Source: Eubacteriaceae bacterium UBA1433 (GTDB lineage Bacteria > Bacillota > Clostridia > Eubacteriales > UBA1433). Taken from it: DNA of 58,804 nt. Every line of letters begins with the position of its first letter. Positions within the stretch are counted from its first letter, which is position 1. A program made the position numbers and the translations under genes. Below the pieces are notes generated by a model. It did no database searches. It was not told the origin of the DNA and saw only the letters and a program-made list of their open reading frames with translations. Location of the stretch: the NCBI GenBank assembly GCA_002329295.1, contig DCTT01000026.1, positions 348,054-406,857 of the forward strand. The letters are read 5' to 3'. This document shows, piece by piece, positions 9,218-19,400 of this stretch.

Positions 9218-10105
9218 TCAACTGCTGTTGCGAACAAAAATCGCCACAATTTCCTCCATCTTTTCCATAGCCGCTTCATACCCTATTTCGTACATCGTTT
9301 TTATATCACTTTCATCTCCCGAAAACATGGCGTAAGCGTCCATCTTCGGTTCAATTACGAGATCCGATTCCTCAAGTCCTTTTTGCATGCAAAACTCCGA
9401 CAAAATCTCCACCGTTGCATTCAAAACATCTGAAATGTGCGGGCTCTTTGCTCTGGCCTTTTTACCGGCCTGCGCATTGACACCGATGACAATTTCCGCT
9501 CCTTTTTCACGCAAAACACTGACAGGTAAATTGTTGATGACAAATCCGTCAACCACAATGGATTGTTCGTGAATATACGGTAAAAAAAGTCCCGGCATGG
9601 ACATGGCAGCTCTGCAAGCGTTCACGATGGATCCTTGCGAAAAAACGATTTCTGCGCCATGTGTTAAATCGGTGGCCACAATATGACAGGGAACTTTTGT
9701 TTGAGAAAAATCCGCCTGATCAAAAAATTCATCCAGTATGGACTGCAGCGTTTGTCCGTTCTGAATCAATGCGTTCGCTCTTTCTTCGGCGCAAGATTTT
9801 TCTGTGTTTATTCTCTCATCTGCAGCACCCAACAGACGGACACCCTGTACCGCAAAAAAATGCAATATCTCTTCCGACTTCATACCCAAAGCATAAGCCG
9901 CTGCAATGAGACCCCCTGTAGAAGCCCCTCCAATCATATCCGGAAAAATATCGTTTTCTTCAAAAGCTTTGATAACACCGATATGCGCTGCCGCACGCAG
10001 CCCTCCGCCACTGAATACCACCGCCCAGGGAGGCTGATAGATTCCTCTGATCCTCGATGTGATCATTTTTTTCCATTCTTGAAAATCGTGTTCGTTGTGT
10101 TCCAT
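9218..10105 (-). CDS. Patatin-like phospholipase family protein
   Basis: Predicted serine acyl hydrolase of the patatin/RssA family, 295 residues. The glycine-rich oxyanion-hole motif GGGLRAAAHIG is followed about 26 residues later by the nucleophile elbow GGASTGG. The dyad aspartate is probably in VVDGFVINNLP, where DGF replaces the usual DGG or DGA. No signal peptide or membrane segment is seen, so it is probably cytosolic or peripheral to the membrane. Substrate unknown. Neighbouring genes are close on the same strand but not functionally related. Confidence 0.88.
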   Translation of the reverse strand: MEHNEHDFQEWKKMITSRIRGIYQPPWAVVFSGGGLRAAAHIGVIKAFEENDIFPDMIGGASTGGLIAAAYALGMKSEEILHFFAVQGVRLLGAADERINTEKSCAEERANALIQNGQTLQSILDEFFDQADFSQTKVPCHIVATDLTHGAEIVFSQGSIVNACRAAMSMPGLFLPYIHEQSIVVDGFVINNLPVSVLREKGAEIVIGVNAQAGKKARAKSPHISDVLNATVEILSEFCMQKGLEESDLVIEPKMDAYAMFSGDESDIKTMYEIGYEAAMEKMEEIVAIFVRNSS

Positions 10106-10120
10106 AATTTCCTCTATAAA

Positions 10121-11440
10121 TTATTTTTGTTTTCGCCTGTTATGCAGTTTGTTCAACTGTTTTTGCAGCATCCGAACTTCCTTTTTCTGCTGCTCCGCTT
10201 GTTTTTTTTCTTCGTGATAACGCGTCAATTTTGTCTGCATGTTCTCTTTTTCTGCTATTTCTTCTTCCTTTTTGTTTTCAGGCACCGGTTTTCTCAGCCA
10301 ATCCTTAAACAAAACGGCAAGCACCCCGAAAACCGGCGTAGCAAACAACATCCCCAACACACCCCATATTTTCCCGAACACCACAATGGAAAACAACACC
10401 CAGAAGGCATTAATACCTACAGAATTGCCCAAAACTTTCGGGCTGATGATGTTGGATTCGATTTGTTGTGCGACAATGATAATCACCAACACCCACACCG
10501 CATTGATCGGCGCCGATAACATACCCAAAAACACGGCGGGAATGGAGCCGATCAATGGACCGAAAATCGGAATCATGTTGGAAATGGCTACCAAAATAGC
10601 AATCAGTCCGGCATATTTCATTTGCAAAATGGCACAAGGAATAAAGGTCAGTACCCCAATAATCAACGAGCAGAAGGCCTTGCCGGTTAAGAACGTAAAA
10701 AACATTTCGTCCGTCAGTTTTAACACATAACCCGCTCGATAATAAAATTTCGGTGAAATACGCTTGACGACGGAAGTGACATGCTTTATTAAATTTTTCT
10801 TGTCAATCAGCATATATATGGCGAAGAAGATCGCCAAAAACATATTTACCAATGCGCGACTGAAAGATACCAAAAAATTCATGGAAGAACTTGCCAATTT
10901 TTCAAGCCAATTTTGAATCGTTGCCCACTGCGATGAAATAAAAGTGCTGACGGACTCCGTGTTGGATAAGTCAAAATTAAAGGCGCTCATCACCTCTACC
11001 AATCTTTCGTTTTGACTCAGTTTTTGTATCAGTTCGTTTCCGATTCTGGTATAGGTGGGTACCCCTTCCACGATTTGAGAAATGCTTTGCGCCATGGCAG
11101 GAATCGCTGCATAAAAAATCAAAAACAGCGACAAGAATAAAATCAAAAAACCCGCAGAAACAGAAATGGCTTTTTTAACTCCGTGCGTTAACCTTCTGTT
11201 TTTTATTTTTGACAACATATGATAAAAGAATTGTATAGGTCTGTTAAGCAAATATGCCAGGAAAAATCCCCATACCACCGGTTTGAGCAATGCGCTTACA
11301 AATTGCCATAATTTTTTCACACCTTCTGTCACCGTGGATAAGTTGTAAATCAGCATCAAAAACAAGATGACCGCACATAGAGTCGCCATCACATAAATAC
11401 TGATTGTCAGATACTGTTTGTTGATTTTAATTCTTTTCAT
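10121..11440 (-). CDS. AI-2E family (UPF0118) membrane transporter
   Basis: Polytopic membrane protein of the AI-2E exporter-like family, 439 residues. There are about seven or eight hydrophobic segments, including one near residue 15-37, one near 48-65, one near 90-115, and a long hydrophobic block at 240-370. The family signature IPIFGPLIGSIPAVFLG is present. The last 60 residues are highly charged with repeated Lys/Glu/Gln and look like a coiled coil on the cytosolic side. Family members have been linked to autoinducer-2 export or ion/proton antiport; the substrate here cannot be told. It faces lspA divergently. Confidence 0.88.
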   Translation of the reverse strand: MKRIKINKQYLTISIYVMATLCAVILFLMLIYNLSTVTEGVKKLWQFVSALLKPVVWGFFLAYLLNRPIQFFYHMLSKIKNRRLTHGVKKAISVSAGFLILFLSLFLIFYAAIPAMAQSISQIVEGVPTYTRIGNELIQKLSQNERLVEVMSAFNFDLSNTESVSTFISSQWATIQNWLEKLASSSMNFLVSFSRALVNMFLAIFFAIYMLIDKKNLIKHVTSVVKRISPKFYYRAGYVLKLTDEMFFTFLTGKAFCSLIIGVLTFIPCAILQMKYAGLIAILVAISNMIPIFGPLIGSIPAVFLGMLSAPINAVWVLVIIIVAQQIESNIISPKVLGNSVGINAFWVLFSIVVFGKIWGVLGMLFATPVFGVLAVLFKDWLRKPVPENKKEEEIAEKENMQTKLTRYHEEKKQAEQQKKEVRMLQKQLNKLHNRRKQK

Positions 11441-11481
11441 CCATTACCTCTTTGCCTTACGCACTATCTTCCCTTTTTTGT

Positions 11482-11510
11482 TTGCACTTCCCTAAGAGAT
11501 TGCATATAAT
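11482..11510 (+). promoter_or_regulatory. Sigma-A promoter of lspA
   Basis: TTGCAC (11482-11487) and a perfect TATAAT (11505-11510) with a 17-base spacer, 73 bases before the lspA start. Confidence 0.75.
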
Positions 11511-11583
11511 ACACATAAATGATCTTATCACATTGCCTCATTCGATTACCTAATTGAGGCCAACCAGAACAAGCGAGGTTTTC

Positions 11584-12045
11584 ATGCTGTATTTTTTCGT
11601 CATTGTAGCGGCTATTGGCTTGGATATGTTTTCAAAACATCTTGCCGTGACTTATCTGATGCCCGTCGATACCTTTCCCGTCATTCAGCATGTATTTCAT
11701 CTGACTTATGTAGAAAACACCGGCGCTGCTTTTTCTATGTTGGCAGGCAAGCGACTTGTTTTGATTGTCTTCACATCTGTTTTTCTTGTATTATTGATTG
11801 CCTATCTCATCCGTTCCGTGCGAAAAAACAAAAAATTTTTATGGAGCAACTTCGCTCTCAGCTTAATTGTTGCAGGCGGCATTGCCAATCTCATCGACCG
11901 CATTCGTTTAGGCTATGTCATAGATATGTTTGATTTTCGCCTGATTCACTTTGCAGTTTTTAACGTAGCGGATATTTTTGTCACTGTCGGAACTATTTTA
12001 CTACTTTTTTGTTTCTTTTTTATTGAAAAAGATTTGTTTCAATAA
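11584..12045 (+). CDS. lspA: Lipoprotein signal peptidase (signal peptidase II)
   Basis: Aspartyl protease that removes the signal peptide from prolipoproteins at the lipobox cysteine, in the cytoplasmic membrane. About 153 residues with four predicted membrane helices. Family motifs are LDMFSKHLA, VENTGAAFSML, and the two catalytic aspartates in GGIANLIDRIRLGYVIDMFD and FNVADIFVTVG. The ATG at 11584 follows GAGG with five bases between; an upstream in-frame ATG has no ribosome-binding site. rluD often follows lspA, but here the next gene is ispE on the opposite strand, eight bases away. Confidence 0.96.
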   Translation: MLYFFVIVAAIGLDMFSKHLAVTYLMPVDTFPVIQHVFHLTYVENTGAAFSMLAGKRLVLIVFTSVFLVLLIAYLIRSVRKNKKFLWSNFALSLIVAGGIANLIDRIRLGYVIDMFDFRLIHFAVFNVADIFVTVGTILLLFCFFFIEKDLFQ

Positions 12046-12053
12046 TCCCTTTC

Positions 12054-12905
12054 TTAACAAAATTCCGTGAAAAACGTCTGTTCATATTGCAAACGCATTT
12101 TCTGATATGCATTATAACACATTTTTTCCGATGCAAACACAGCAAATATAGCGGAGCCGCTACCGGTCATCAGCGAAGCGATGGCGCCGTTTTCTATACA
12201 GGCTTCTTTGATCTTTGCAATTTCTGCCTTTTGCGCCATGTTTTTTTCAAAAGTGTTGACCGTATAGTGTTGAATTGTCACAGGGTCGTTTTGTAAATAG
12301 CCTTGATATAGCTCCTCTACCTTGCTGTTTTTTGAAAACAATTCGGGTCTCAAGTTTTCGTAGGCCTCTTTTGTGGAAACGCCAAAGGGCGGCTTGATAA
12401 TCAAGACTTCTCTCTGTAGTGCCGGATAGATCGGCGTTATTTTTTCGCCAATCCCTTCCACTTTTGCCGTTTGTCCTCGGATAAAAAACGGCACGTCCGC
12501 ACCCACGCGAATTGCCAAAGCACACTTATCTTTATAAGATAAATGTGTTTCGAACAACTTGTCCAATCCTTCAATGACCGCAGCGCCATTGCTGCTGCTG
12601 CCGCCCAAACCCGCTTTGTGCGGGATGTTTTTTTGCAAAAAAATCTCGACGCCGGCTTTGATTGCCGTATGCTCAAAAAACAGCTCCGCCGCCTTTTTTG
12701 CGGTATTATTCTCAATTTCCCGATTCAGCTCCACCCAATTTGTTTCCACGAAAACCCCACTGCTCACCGCGCGCAGCGTAACCTCATCATGGAGCGCTAC
12801 TCGCTGCATCAACGTTGAAATGCGGTGATAGCCGTTAGGCAGTCTTCCTAAAACATGAAGACATAAATTAATTTTTGCATAAGATTTTTCCACCAATTCA
12901 TTCAT
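12054..12905 (-). CDS. ispE: 4-diphosphocytidyl-2-C-methyl-D-erythritol kinase
   Basis: Phosphorylates CDP-methylerythritol in the non-mevalonate isoprenoid pathway. About 283 residues, full length. N-terminal SYAKINLCLHVLGRLPNGYH and the GHMP-kinase ATP loop AGLGGSSSNGAA are clear; MTGSGSAIFAVF matches the third GHMP motif. Start at the ATG at 12905, five bases after GGGGGA, overlapping the addA stop by eight bases. That overlap implies coupling to addA translation. The usual ispE neighbour purR is not present. Confidence 0.95.
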   Translation of the reverse strand: MNELVEKSYAKINLCLHVLGRLPNGYHRISTLMQRVALHDEVTLRAVSSGVFVETNWVELNREIENNTAKKAAELFFEHTAIKAGVEIFLQKNIPHKAGLGGSSSNGAAVIEGLDKLFETHLSYKDKCALAIRVGADVPFFIRGQTAKVEGIGEKITPIYPALQREVLIIKPPFGVSTKEAYENLRPELFSKNSKVEELYQGYLQNDPVTIQHYTVNTFEKNMAQKAEIAKIKEACIENGAIASLMTGSGSAIFAVFASEKMCYNAYQKMRLQYEQTFFTEFC

Positions 12906-15900
12906 CAGCATCCCCCGCCGTACCCACAATAATGTTTTCGCCCATATTAATAAAACATAAGATACCTATTGTATTCCTTGTTTTTGTAATCGCTTCATAG
13001 GCCTTTTGATAATATCGCAATTGTGTCCTATAAGGCGCAATGCGCTCTTTTCTGTTTTCCGGTCGGTAATAATCAGTCTTATAATCTATGATATAGTCTA
13101 CACCTTGATAGGTTGCCACACAATCTATAATTCCTTGAATATATACATGCTCCCCGCTGTCCAAGCACATATTTTCATAAACTTCTTTTGCGTTTGCCCG
13201 ATAATAAAATTCCACTTCACGCTGTACACGCTCTGCCTGCAAGATAATTTGCCCCGCCTCGGAAGTCCAAAAATCCGCCAACTTATCTGTTTCGATTGCC
13301 TGCGCTTCCTGCTTGCTGATAATCTTCTCTGCAATCAAGCGATTCAGATATTCTTTGATGATTTCCTCATACCGGTTTGTTTTTTTCAGCATTTCCAAAT
13401 CAATGGTTTCCATAAGGTAATGGACGATCAAGCCTCTGCGCATCGGCAAAATATTGTTTTCTTCCTCAGCAGCAAAGTCCGCATATTTTTTTACAAAGGG
13501 CTGTCCGGCTTGTTTCAACTCGCTTACGGTTATTTTTTGCGCAATTTGCGTACTTGCCTCATAAGGATAACGCCAAAGCAGACGGCGTATTTCTTCCTTT
13601 GTTAAAGGTTGCGCGTCCTGGTTTAAATAATCCAAAACGGCTTTTCTTTCCATTTGCATCTCGTCTTTTTCCTGCAACAACAAATCACTGTGCAACGTAA
13701 CGTCAAAAACGCTTTTGTCTTTGGACACACTTTCTTGCATGGCCGCACTCATAATCCAATCCAAAAACGTAACGGTCCTTTGCACTTGATAGGTACTGAT
13801 CTTTTCTGACCATGACGCCATTTTTTTCTCTGCCGTTTTCTCAGACAGCAATCCGGTGATAATCAGCCGCTCTTCCGCACGGCTCAGCGCCACATACAGC
13901 AACCGCATTTGCTCCGAGGTTATGTCATTTTTCACTGCTTCCTTTGCGGCAATCTTTGCAAGGCTGTCGCATTTATATCCGTTTTCCACATCACAGTAGG
14001 TAATGCCCACGCCCATGTGCTTATGCAAAATAAGCTCTTTTCGCAAGTCCGCTCTGTTGAATCGTTTCGATGTCCTGCCCAAAATCACCACAGGAAACTC
14101 CAGCCCTTTGCTTTTGTGAATGCTCATCATGCGAACCGCATTTTGCCTTTGGATAAAAAGCGACGGCGCGCCGATATCCGTTTGCGCAGCCTTGACCTTT
14201 TCCACAAATCGAATAAAACCGAACACTCCCTGCATGGTTCCTTTTTCATATTCTCGGGCAATGTGCAACAGAGAATGCAAGTTTTCGCTCCGCAGCCTGC
14301 CCCCCTCCATCATGGCAACATAGTCGCACAAACCGGTTTCGTCATAAATATCCAATAACAAATCATAGATCCCGATATGTTTGCTTTTTTCTCTGCAGGA
14401 TTCAATAAATCGATAGAGAGCATGTAATTTTTCGCTAAGCGCATCGGTAAAACATCGTCGATATTCATCAATGGCCTCATAAAAGAAATGTTGTTTTGTA
14501 TGTTGCCGAATTTGCAACAATTCCGCCAAGTCGAAACCAAACAACAGCGAACGCATAACGGCCAACAGCGCAATATCTTGCTGGTCGTTGTCTATGACCG
14601 TCAAAAGATTCATCACCAAATCCACTTCCATATTGTCAAAGTAGCCCTTGCCCGCATCAAAAAACAACGGGATTTTTTGTTGCCTGAATATTTCGACATA
14701 ACCTGCCGCATCCGTCGAAGGACTGGCTAACAGCACCACAATATCCCCGTAGCGAATTTTGCGCATTTTTTGTTCTTTTTTGTCAAAAATTTCTTGTTGC
14801 AGTAAGCTTTTAATGGTGGTCGCTGTCCCTAAAGCCTCCTTTTGTGCACTTTCCAACTCTGCAAAAACATCTTCGTCCTCCGCAGCATCTTGCTTATCGC
14901 TGCAAAAAAGGTGAATCTCCGTTTTAACGGTTGCCTCCAAATCTTTTCTGGCAAAAACCAACTTGGCATGTTCGTCATAATCCACGCCACCCGTCTGTTT
15001 TCGCATAATGGGCTCAAAAACAGCATTGATCCCATTGATGACACTTTGCGCACTTCTGAAATTTTGGTTGAGATGAATCACTTCGCCGTTTTCTTCTTTT
15101 TGTTGAAACCGCTCATATTTTTCACGGAAGATATCCGCGTCCGCCAGTCGAAAACGATAGATGCTCTGTTTGATATCGCCTACCATAAACAAGTTGCTTC
15201 CCGTACTCAGGTTTTTCAATATTGCTTCCTGCAACATGCTGATATCTTGATATTCATCAATAAAGATGTACTCATACTGGTCTTTGATTTCCCGGGAAAT
15301 GTTTTCGTCTTTTAAAATTTGAAGACACAACTGCTCGCAATCGTGAAAAGTAATCGCTTTTTTCTTCGCTTTGCGCTTTTTATATTCCTCTGCAAAGCTT
15401 TGAGTCATTTCTTTGAGGCATTTTAGCACATTGAGAAGTTTTGCATTTTCCTTCTCTGCCTTTTGAACGCTGTAAGTTCCCCAAAGGCACAGTTCTTTTT
15501 TTAGAATATCTCTGGCGGCTTCACGATATCTTTTGACTTGCTCCTTTGTTTGTATATCGGTTTCTTTCGGAAAGCGCAGCGTTGTGGTGCCACGGTTCAC
15601 TGCCAGATCATATTCTCTTTGAAAGCTGTCCCATCCTCTTTGCAGCGCATCGGCAAGGTCCTGAAATTGTCGTTGTTCGCCAAGAAGAATCTCTTGCTTC
15701 TCTTTCGGCAAAACCGGTTCGGCCCATTCCACCGCTCTGCTTTGCAAATGCAACGCTTCGTCGAGCAATTGCTCAACCGTCACTGTCAAAAATTGCACCC
15801 ATTTGCTTTTTGTCAAATCCTTTGCTTTGTCATAATACTCTATTTCGTCCTGCAGCCAATCCAATCCTTCCGGCCTGCTCATGGCGTAATCATATATTTC

Positions 15901-16494
15901 TAAAATCATATCGCCCATCGCCAAGGGTTTTCTGAAAGGCGTATACATTTCATACACTGCTAAAAACGCTTCGTCTTCCCGAGACAAAAAGAATTCCAAC
16001 ACTTCTCGCATCGTCTCTTCGCGCAACAACACTTCTTCGGCTCCTTGCAAAATGGTAAAATCCGGCGCAATATCAAGAATATGAAAGTAGCTGCGAATCA
16101 TTTTCATGCAAAAGGCGTGCAGCGTACTGATATCCGCACCGTTGAGATACATCAACTGTTCTTTGAGATGCGGCGAATTGATTTGCTCGGTGTAGATTAA
16201 TTCGCTGATTGCGCTTTGTATTCTTTTTTGCATCTGTGCCGCCGCCGCATTGGTAAAGGTCGCCAACAACATCTTGCGAATATCTTTTTCGTGCAGCAAA
16301 AGAAGCGCCACGATACGCTGCACCAGCACAAAGGTTTTGCCGCTGCCCGCGGCAGCCGAAACCAATATATCTCTTTGTGCCTTCGGAGCAACTTCTACGG
16401 CATATCGTTGTTTTGAAGTCATTTTGCTCCAGGTTTTTTGCAGCGCTTCTTCTGTTTGTCTCTGCGTTTTTTCTTTTGCGTTAGATGGATTCAT
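12898..16494 (-). CDS. addA: ATP-dependent helicase/nuclease subunit A
   Basis: Helicase-nuclease subunit of AddAB, the Firmicute counterpart of RecBCD, which resects double-strand ends up to a Chi-like site for RecA. 1198 residues. UvrD-type Walker A SAAAGSGKTFVLVQRI is near residue 50, Walker B in YIFIDEYQDIS, and helicase motifs MSIHKSKGLEFPVVIL and LLYVALSRAEERL follow. A RecB-like nuclease domain at the C terminus has DYIIDYKTDYY. Overlaps addB by 14 bases and ispE by eight, so the three genes form one translationally coupled unit. The gene contains a perfect Noc-type palindrome at 15287-15300. Confidence 0.97.
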   Translation of the reverse strand: MNPSNAKEKTQRQTEEALQKTWSKMTSKQRYAVEVAPKAQRDILVSAAAGSGKTFVLVQRIVALLLLHEKDIRKMLLATFTNAAAAQMQKRIQSAISELIYTEQINSPHLKEQLMYLNGADISTLHAFCMKMIRSYFHILDIAPDFTILQGAEEVLLREETMREVLEFFLSREDEAFLAVYEMYTPFRKPLAMGDMILEIYDYAMSRPEGLDWLQDEIEYYDKAKDLTKSKWVQFLTVTVEQLLDEALHLQSRAVEWAEPVLPKEKQEILLGEQRQFQDLADALQRGWDSFQREYDLAVNRGTTTLRFPKETDIQTKEQVKRYREAARDILKKELCLWGTYSVQKAEKENAKLLNVLKCLKEMTQSFAEEYKKRKAKKKAITFHDCEQLCLQILKDENISREIKDQYEYIFIDEYQDISMLQEAILKNLSTGSNLFMVGDIKQSIYRFRLADADIFREKYERFQQKEENGEVIHLNQNFRSAQSVINGINAVFEPIMRKQTGGVDYDEHAKLVFARKDLEATVKTEIHLFCSDKQDAAEDEDVFAELESAQKEALGTATTIKSLLQQEIFDKKEQKMRKIRYGDIVVLLASPSTDAAGYVEIFRQQKIPLFFDAGKGYFDNMEVDLVMNLLTVIDNDQQDIALLAVMRSLLFGFDLAELLQIRQHTKQHFFYEAIDEYRRCFTDALSEKLHALYRFIESCREKSKHIGIYDLLLDIYDETGLCDYVAMMEGGRLRSENLHSLLHIAREYEKGTMQGVFGFIRFVEKVKAAQTDIGAPSLFIQRQNAVRMMSIHKSKGLEFPVVILGRTSKRFNRADLRKELILHKHMGVGITYCDVENGYKCDSLAKIAAKEAVKNDITSEQMRLLYVALSRAEERLIITGLLSEKTAEKKMASWSEKISTYQVQRTVTFLDWIMSAAMQESVSKDKSVFDVTLHSDLLLQEKDEMQMERKAVLDYLNQDAQPLTKEEIRRLLWRYPYEASTQIAQKITVSELKQAGQPFVKKYADFAAEEENNILPMRRGLIVHYLMETIDLEMLKKTNRYEEIIKEYLNRLIAEKIISKQEAQAIETDKLADFWTSEAGQIILQAERVQREVEFYYRANAKEVYENMCLDSGEHVYIQGIIDCVATYQGVDYIIDYKTDYYRPENRKERIAPYRTQLRYYQKAYEAITKTRNTIGILCFINMGENIIVGTAGDADE
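15287..15300. promoter_or_regulatory. Perfect Noc-binding-site palindrome inside addA
   Basis: The 14 bases read ATTTCCCGGGAAAT, identical to the Noc-binding consensus known from Bacillus subtilis. It lies within coding sequence, as many Noc sites do. A Noc homologue is encoded at 57403-58185. Function is inferred from identity with the known site. Confidence 0.65.
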
Positions 16495-19400
16495 CCGTTT
16501 TCATCCCTTCTTCTATTTTTTCAAGAAAGGTCTTTTTGTTCAGTTTCTCTACACGTCTATATCGCACGTTCTCACAAACATCATTGAACTTGCAAATCCC
16601 TCGATAGAGGCAGCGTTCACAAGAATGCTTATAGGGCCTCGGCGCCACAATCCCCGATAAAATGTCTTTGGCAAACCCTTTGGAACATTCGGCGCTGTAG
16701 CGTAACATTTTGTCCATTTCTTCCTTGCTCATTATGTTGTCAGTATTTTGAAGTCTTTCTTCTTTTTTTGAATACGTTACTTTTGTCAAATTTTTAAAGT
16801 CTTGATCCATTGCAGCTACAATTTCCACATCATCCACCGCCAATCCCACCAGGCGCATTTCTTCATCTCGCGCTTGTTGCAATGCTTCAAGGTGTGCGGG
16901 AAAAGCAATGTCCTGGTCAAAGGAGACGATCGGATGATGCAATTTATAATAAAACATTCCGGCGGGCAAATGATTGTCATCCGCCGCAAGACAAGCTTGC
17001 ATATAAAAGTTCAGCTGCAAATCCAGGCCGTGATATATATGCGAATAATTGATGTCTTTGTTTCCTGTCTTGTAATCAATCACCTTGCAATAGATTTTTC
17101 CCTGTCGTTCATACACATCCAAACGGTCAATTTTTCCCTCTACGCTCACATCGTAGCCCTCCACATTTCCCAAATATACGCCCGGCAACGGTTGGTTGTT
17201 GCCAAAGCCGATTTCGCTTCCCGCAATATCGAATTTTCCTTCGCTTAGATGTACAATCATTTTTTCCAGGGATTTTTGCGCCGCTCGCTTGAGTCCTTTT
17301 AACATTGCCGCATTCAAGGCATCACTGCCGAACACGTCGTTTTTAAAATCTCTTTCTTCCTGGGCGATAATTTCTTCCACAAGACGGTTCACTTCATCAG
17401 AACTCATGGCGCGTACGTCCACCTCGTTGGTCAAAATGTGTTCCGTAAAAATTTGTCCGATATGATGCATAAAAATCCCGATGTCCAGTGAACTGATTTC
17501 CCATATTTCACGTTTTTGGGGTTTGAGGATATAACGCACAAAGTATTCAAAAGGACAACCGGCATAGGTTTGCATATTGCTTGCGCTGATTTCAAAGGGG
17601 TCGGAAAAAACCTGACGCATTTGCTCGGGCGTTATATTTTCTATTTTGTTCTCCGCTGCAACAGCCCGACTCAGACGTCGGATTTTTTCAGCATATTGCT
17701 TCTCTACTTTGTACCAAGCAAAGAGACTCCTTGTTTTTTCTTCTGGTTGTGTTTTGTTTTGGATGCAATTGCTTATTTTTTGCACCATGCGATGATATGT
17801 GCCTTGTTGGTTGGAAACAGCCATTGCATCTATATCATCGTCTTGTATGTCAATATCGAACATTTTCGCTACGCTTTCTGCCACAAAACTCATTTCAAGA
17901 CCTTCTCCCGCCTCATTGATGAGCGGTGCGCTGATGATTAAGCGATGCAAAGGTTTTGACAATGTATTATAGATATAAAAGCGCTCTTTTACGCTATGAT
18001 TTTCCGCTTCTCCCAGCAAATCCAGTCCCGCTTTTGTCAATTCTCTTTTTTCACGCTGCGTAAAAATCCCTTCCGACGTCAACCCTTTTGGCATAACTCC
18101 CTCATTGGCGCCCACCACAATGGCTACGGCAATATCTGACGTTCGGCTGCGGGCAAAGTCGCCCAATATCACGCAATCGGATGCCACCGGCAAAATCCCT
18201 GCCTGCTGACTCAAAACAGACTGTTTCAAAACCTGGTGAAATTCTTCTATCTGCGCCGGCTGCCCTTTTAAAAAGAAGGCAATAAACGTCAAACTCTCTT
18301 GCACAATGCCGATAATTTGCTCCTCGATGGAACTGTGTACATACAACGCCTGCTCTTCGCAGAACTTTTTATTTTGCGCAGTTTTTTCAGCCACGCAAGG
18401 CTCGGCAAGAATTTTAAAGAAAACCTCCGCAAAATCATCATAGGTTTTGGCCTGCTTCAGTTGCTCCTGCCACACAAGAACTTCTTGTGCAAACACCTCT
18501 CTGTCCCGGTTGATTTCCGCCAGAGCTTGTTCGTCCTCTCGGCTCGTTTTCCAAAATTCTTCAAAGTAGGCTCGCCCTTTGATGCCGTAGCGCAACACGT
18601 AATTTTCCAATCGATTGATTTGTTCATCGCTCAAGGCCGTGTAGCCCGATTTTAAATAGGCAAATACGTCCGTATAAGCAAACGCATCTCGCTCAAACAT
18701 CTGCAATAACGCAAAGAGCATGCGCACCAAAGCATTTTGCTCAATATCATATTTTTCATCAATAAACAGTGGAATGTTGTATGCTGCAAAAACCTCCTTC
18801 GCCAAGGGTCGATAGGCATCCAAATCATTGGTAAACAAGGCAATGTCCCGATATCGCAGCTCTTTCATCTGTACAAATTCCAATACTTTTTCCGCCGCCA
18901 AAATCATTTCACGGCGCAATGTACTCGTTTTGATAATTTGAGGAACTTCTTCTTTATCAAATTTTTTGCTTTGTACCGTTTGATATTGAAACAGGTTTTG
19001 TTCCAAGTATTCCATGGCTTGCGTGCTGTTTTTCTTGTCTTGAAGATGGATGGTTTGCGTTTGCACGTTGTGCTTTTGCGCACAAGCCAACAAATCCTCT
19101 CGCAGTTTTTTTGTCAGCGCAAAGACTTCTCGGCCGTTTTCCTCTTCATAGGTGATGGCCACTGTCATGGCACTGGCTTGTGTCATGATTTTTTCAAGCA
19201 AATGTACCCGTTGTTTGTCCAATGTATGAAATCCGTCCACATACACACAGGTCGATAAAAAGCTCTGCTGCTTTTGCACTTCTGCCGCCGCTTGCTCCAT
19301 CATATCTTCGACATCACAGTATCCTTGATGGATATATTCTTCATAGGCCTGATAAATACGTGCAATTTCCGCTATTTTTTGCTGCAATCCCTCTCCCTTT

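Noticed and set aside
9683..10519. 278-codon open frame on plus across the lipase and permease genes
   Set aside because: Antisense to two recognisable genes; Phe/His/Cys-rich translation without domain features.
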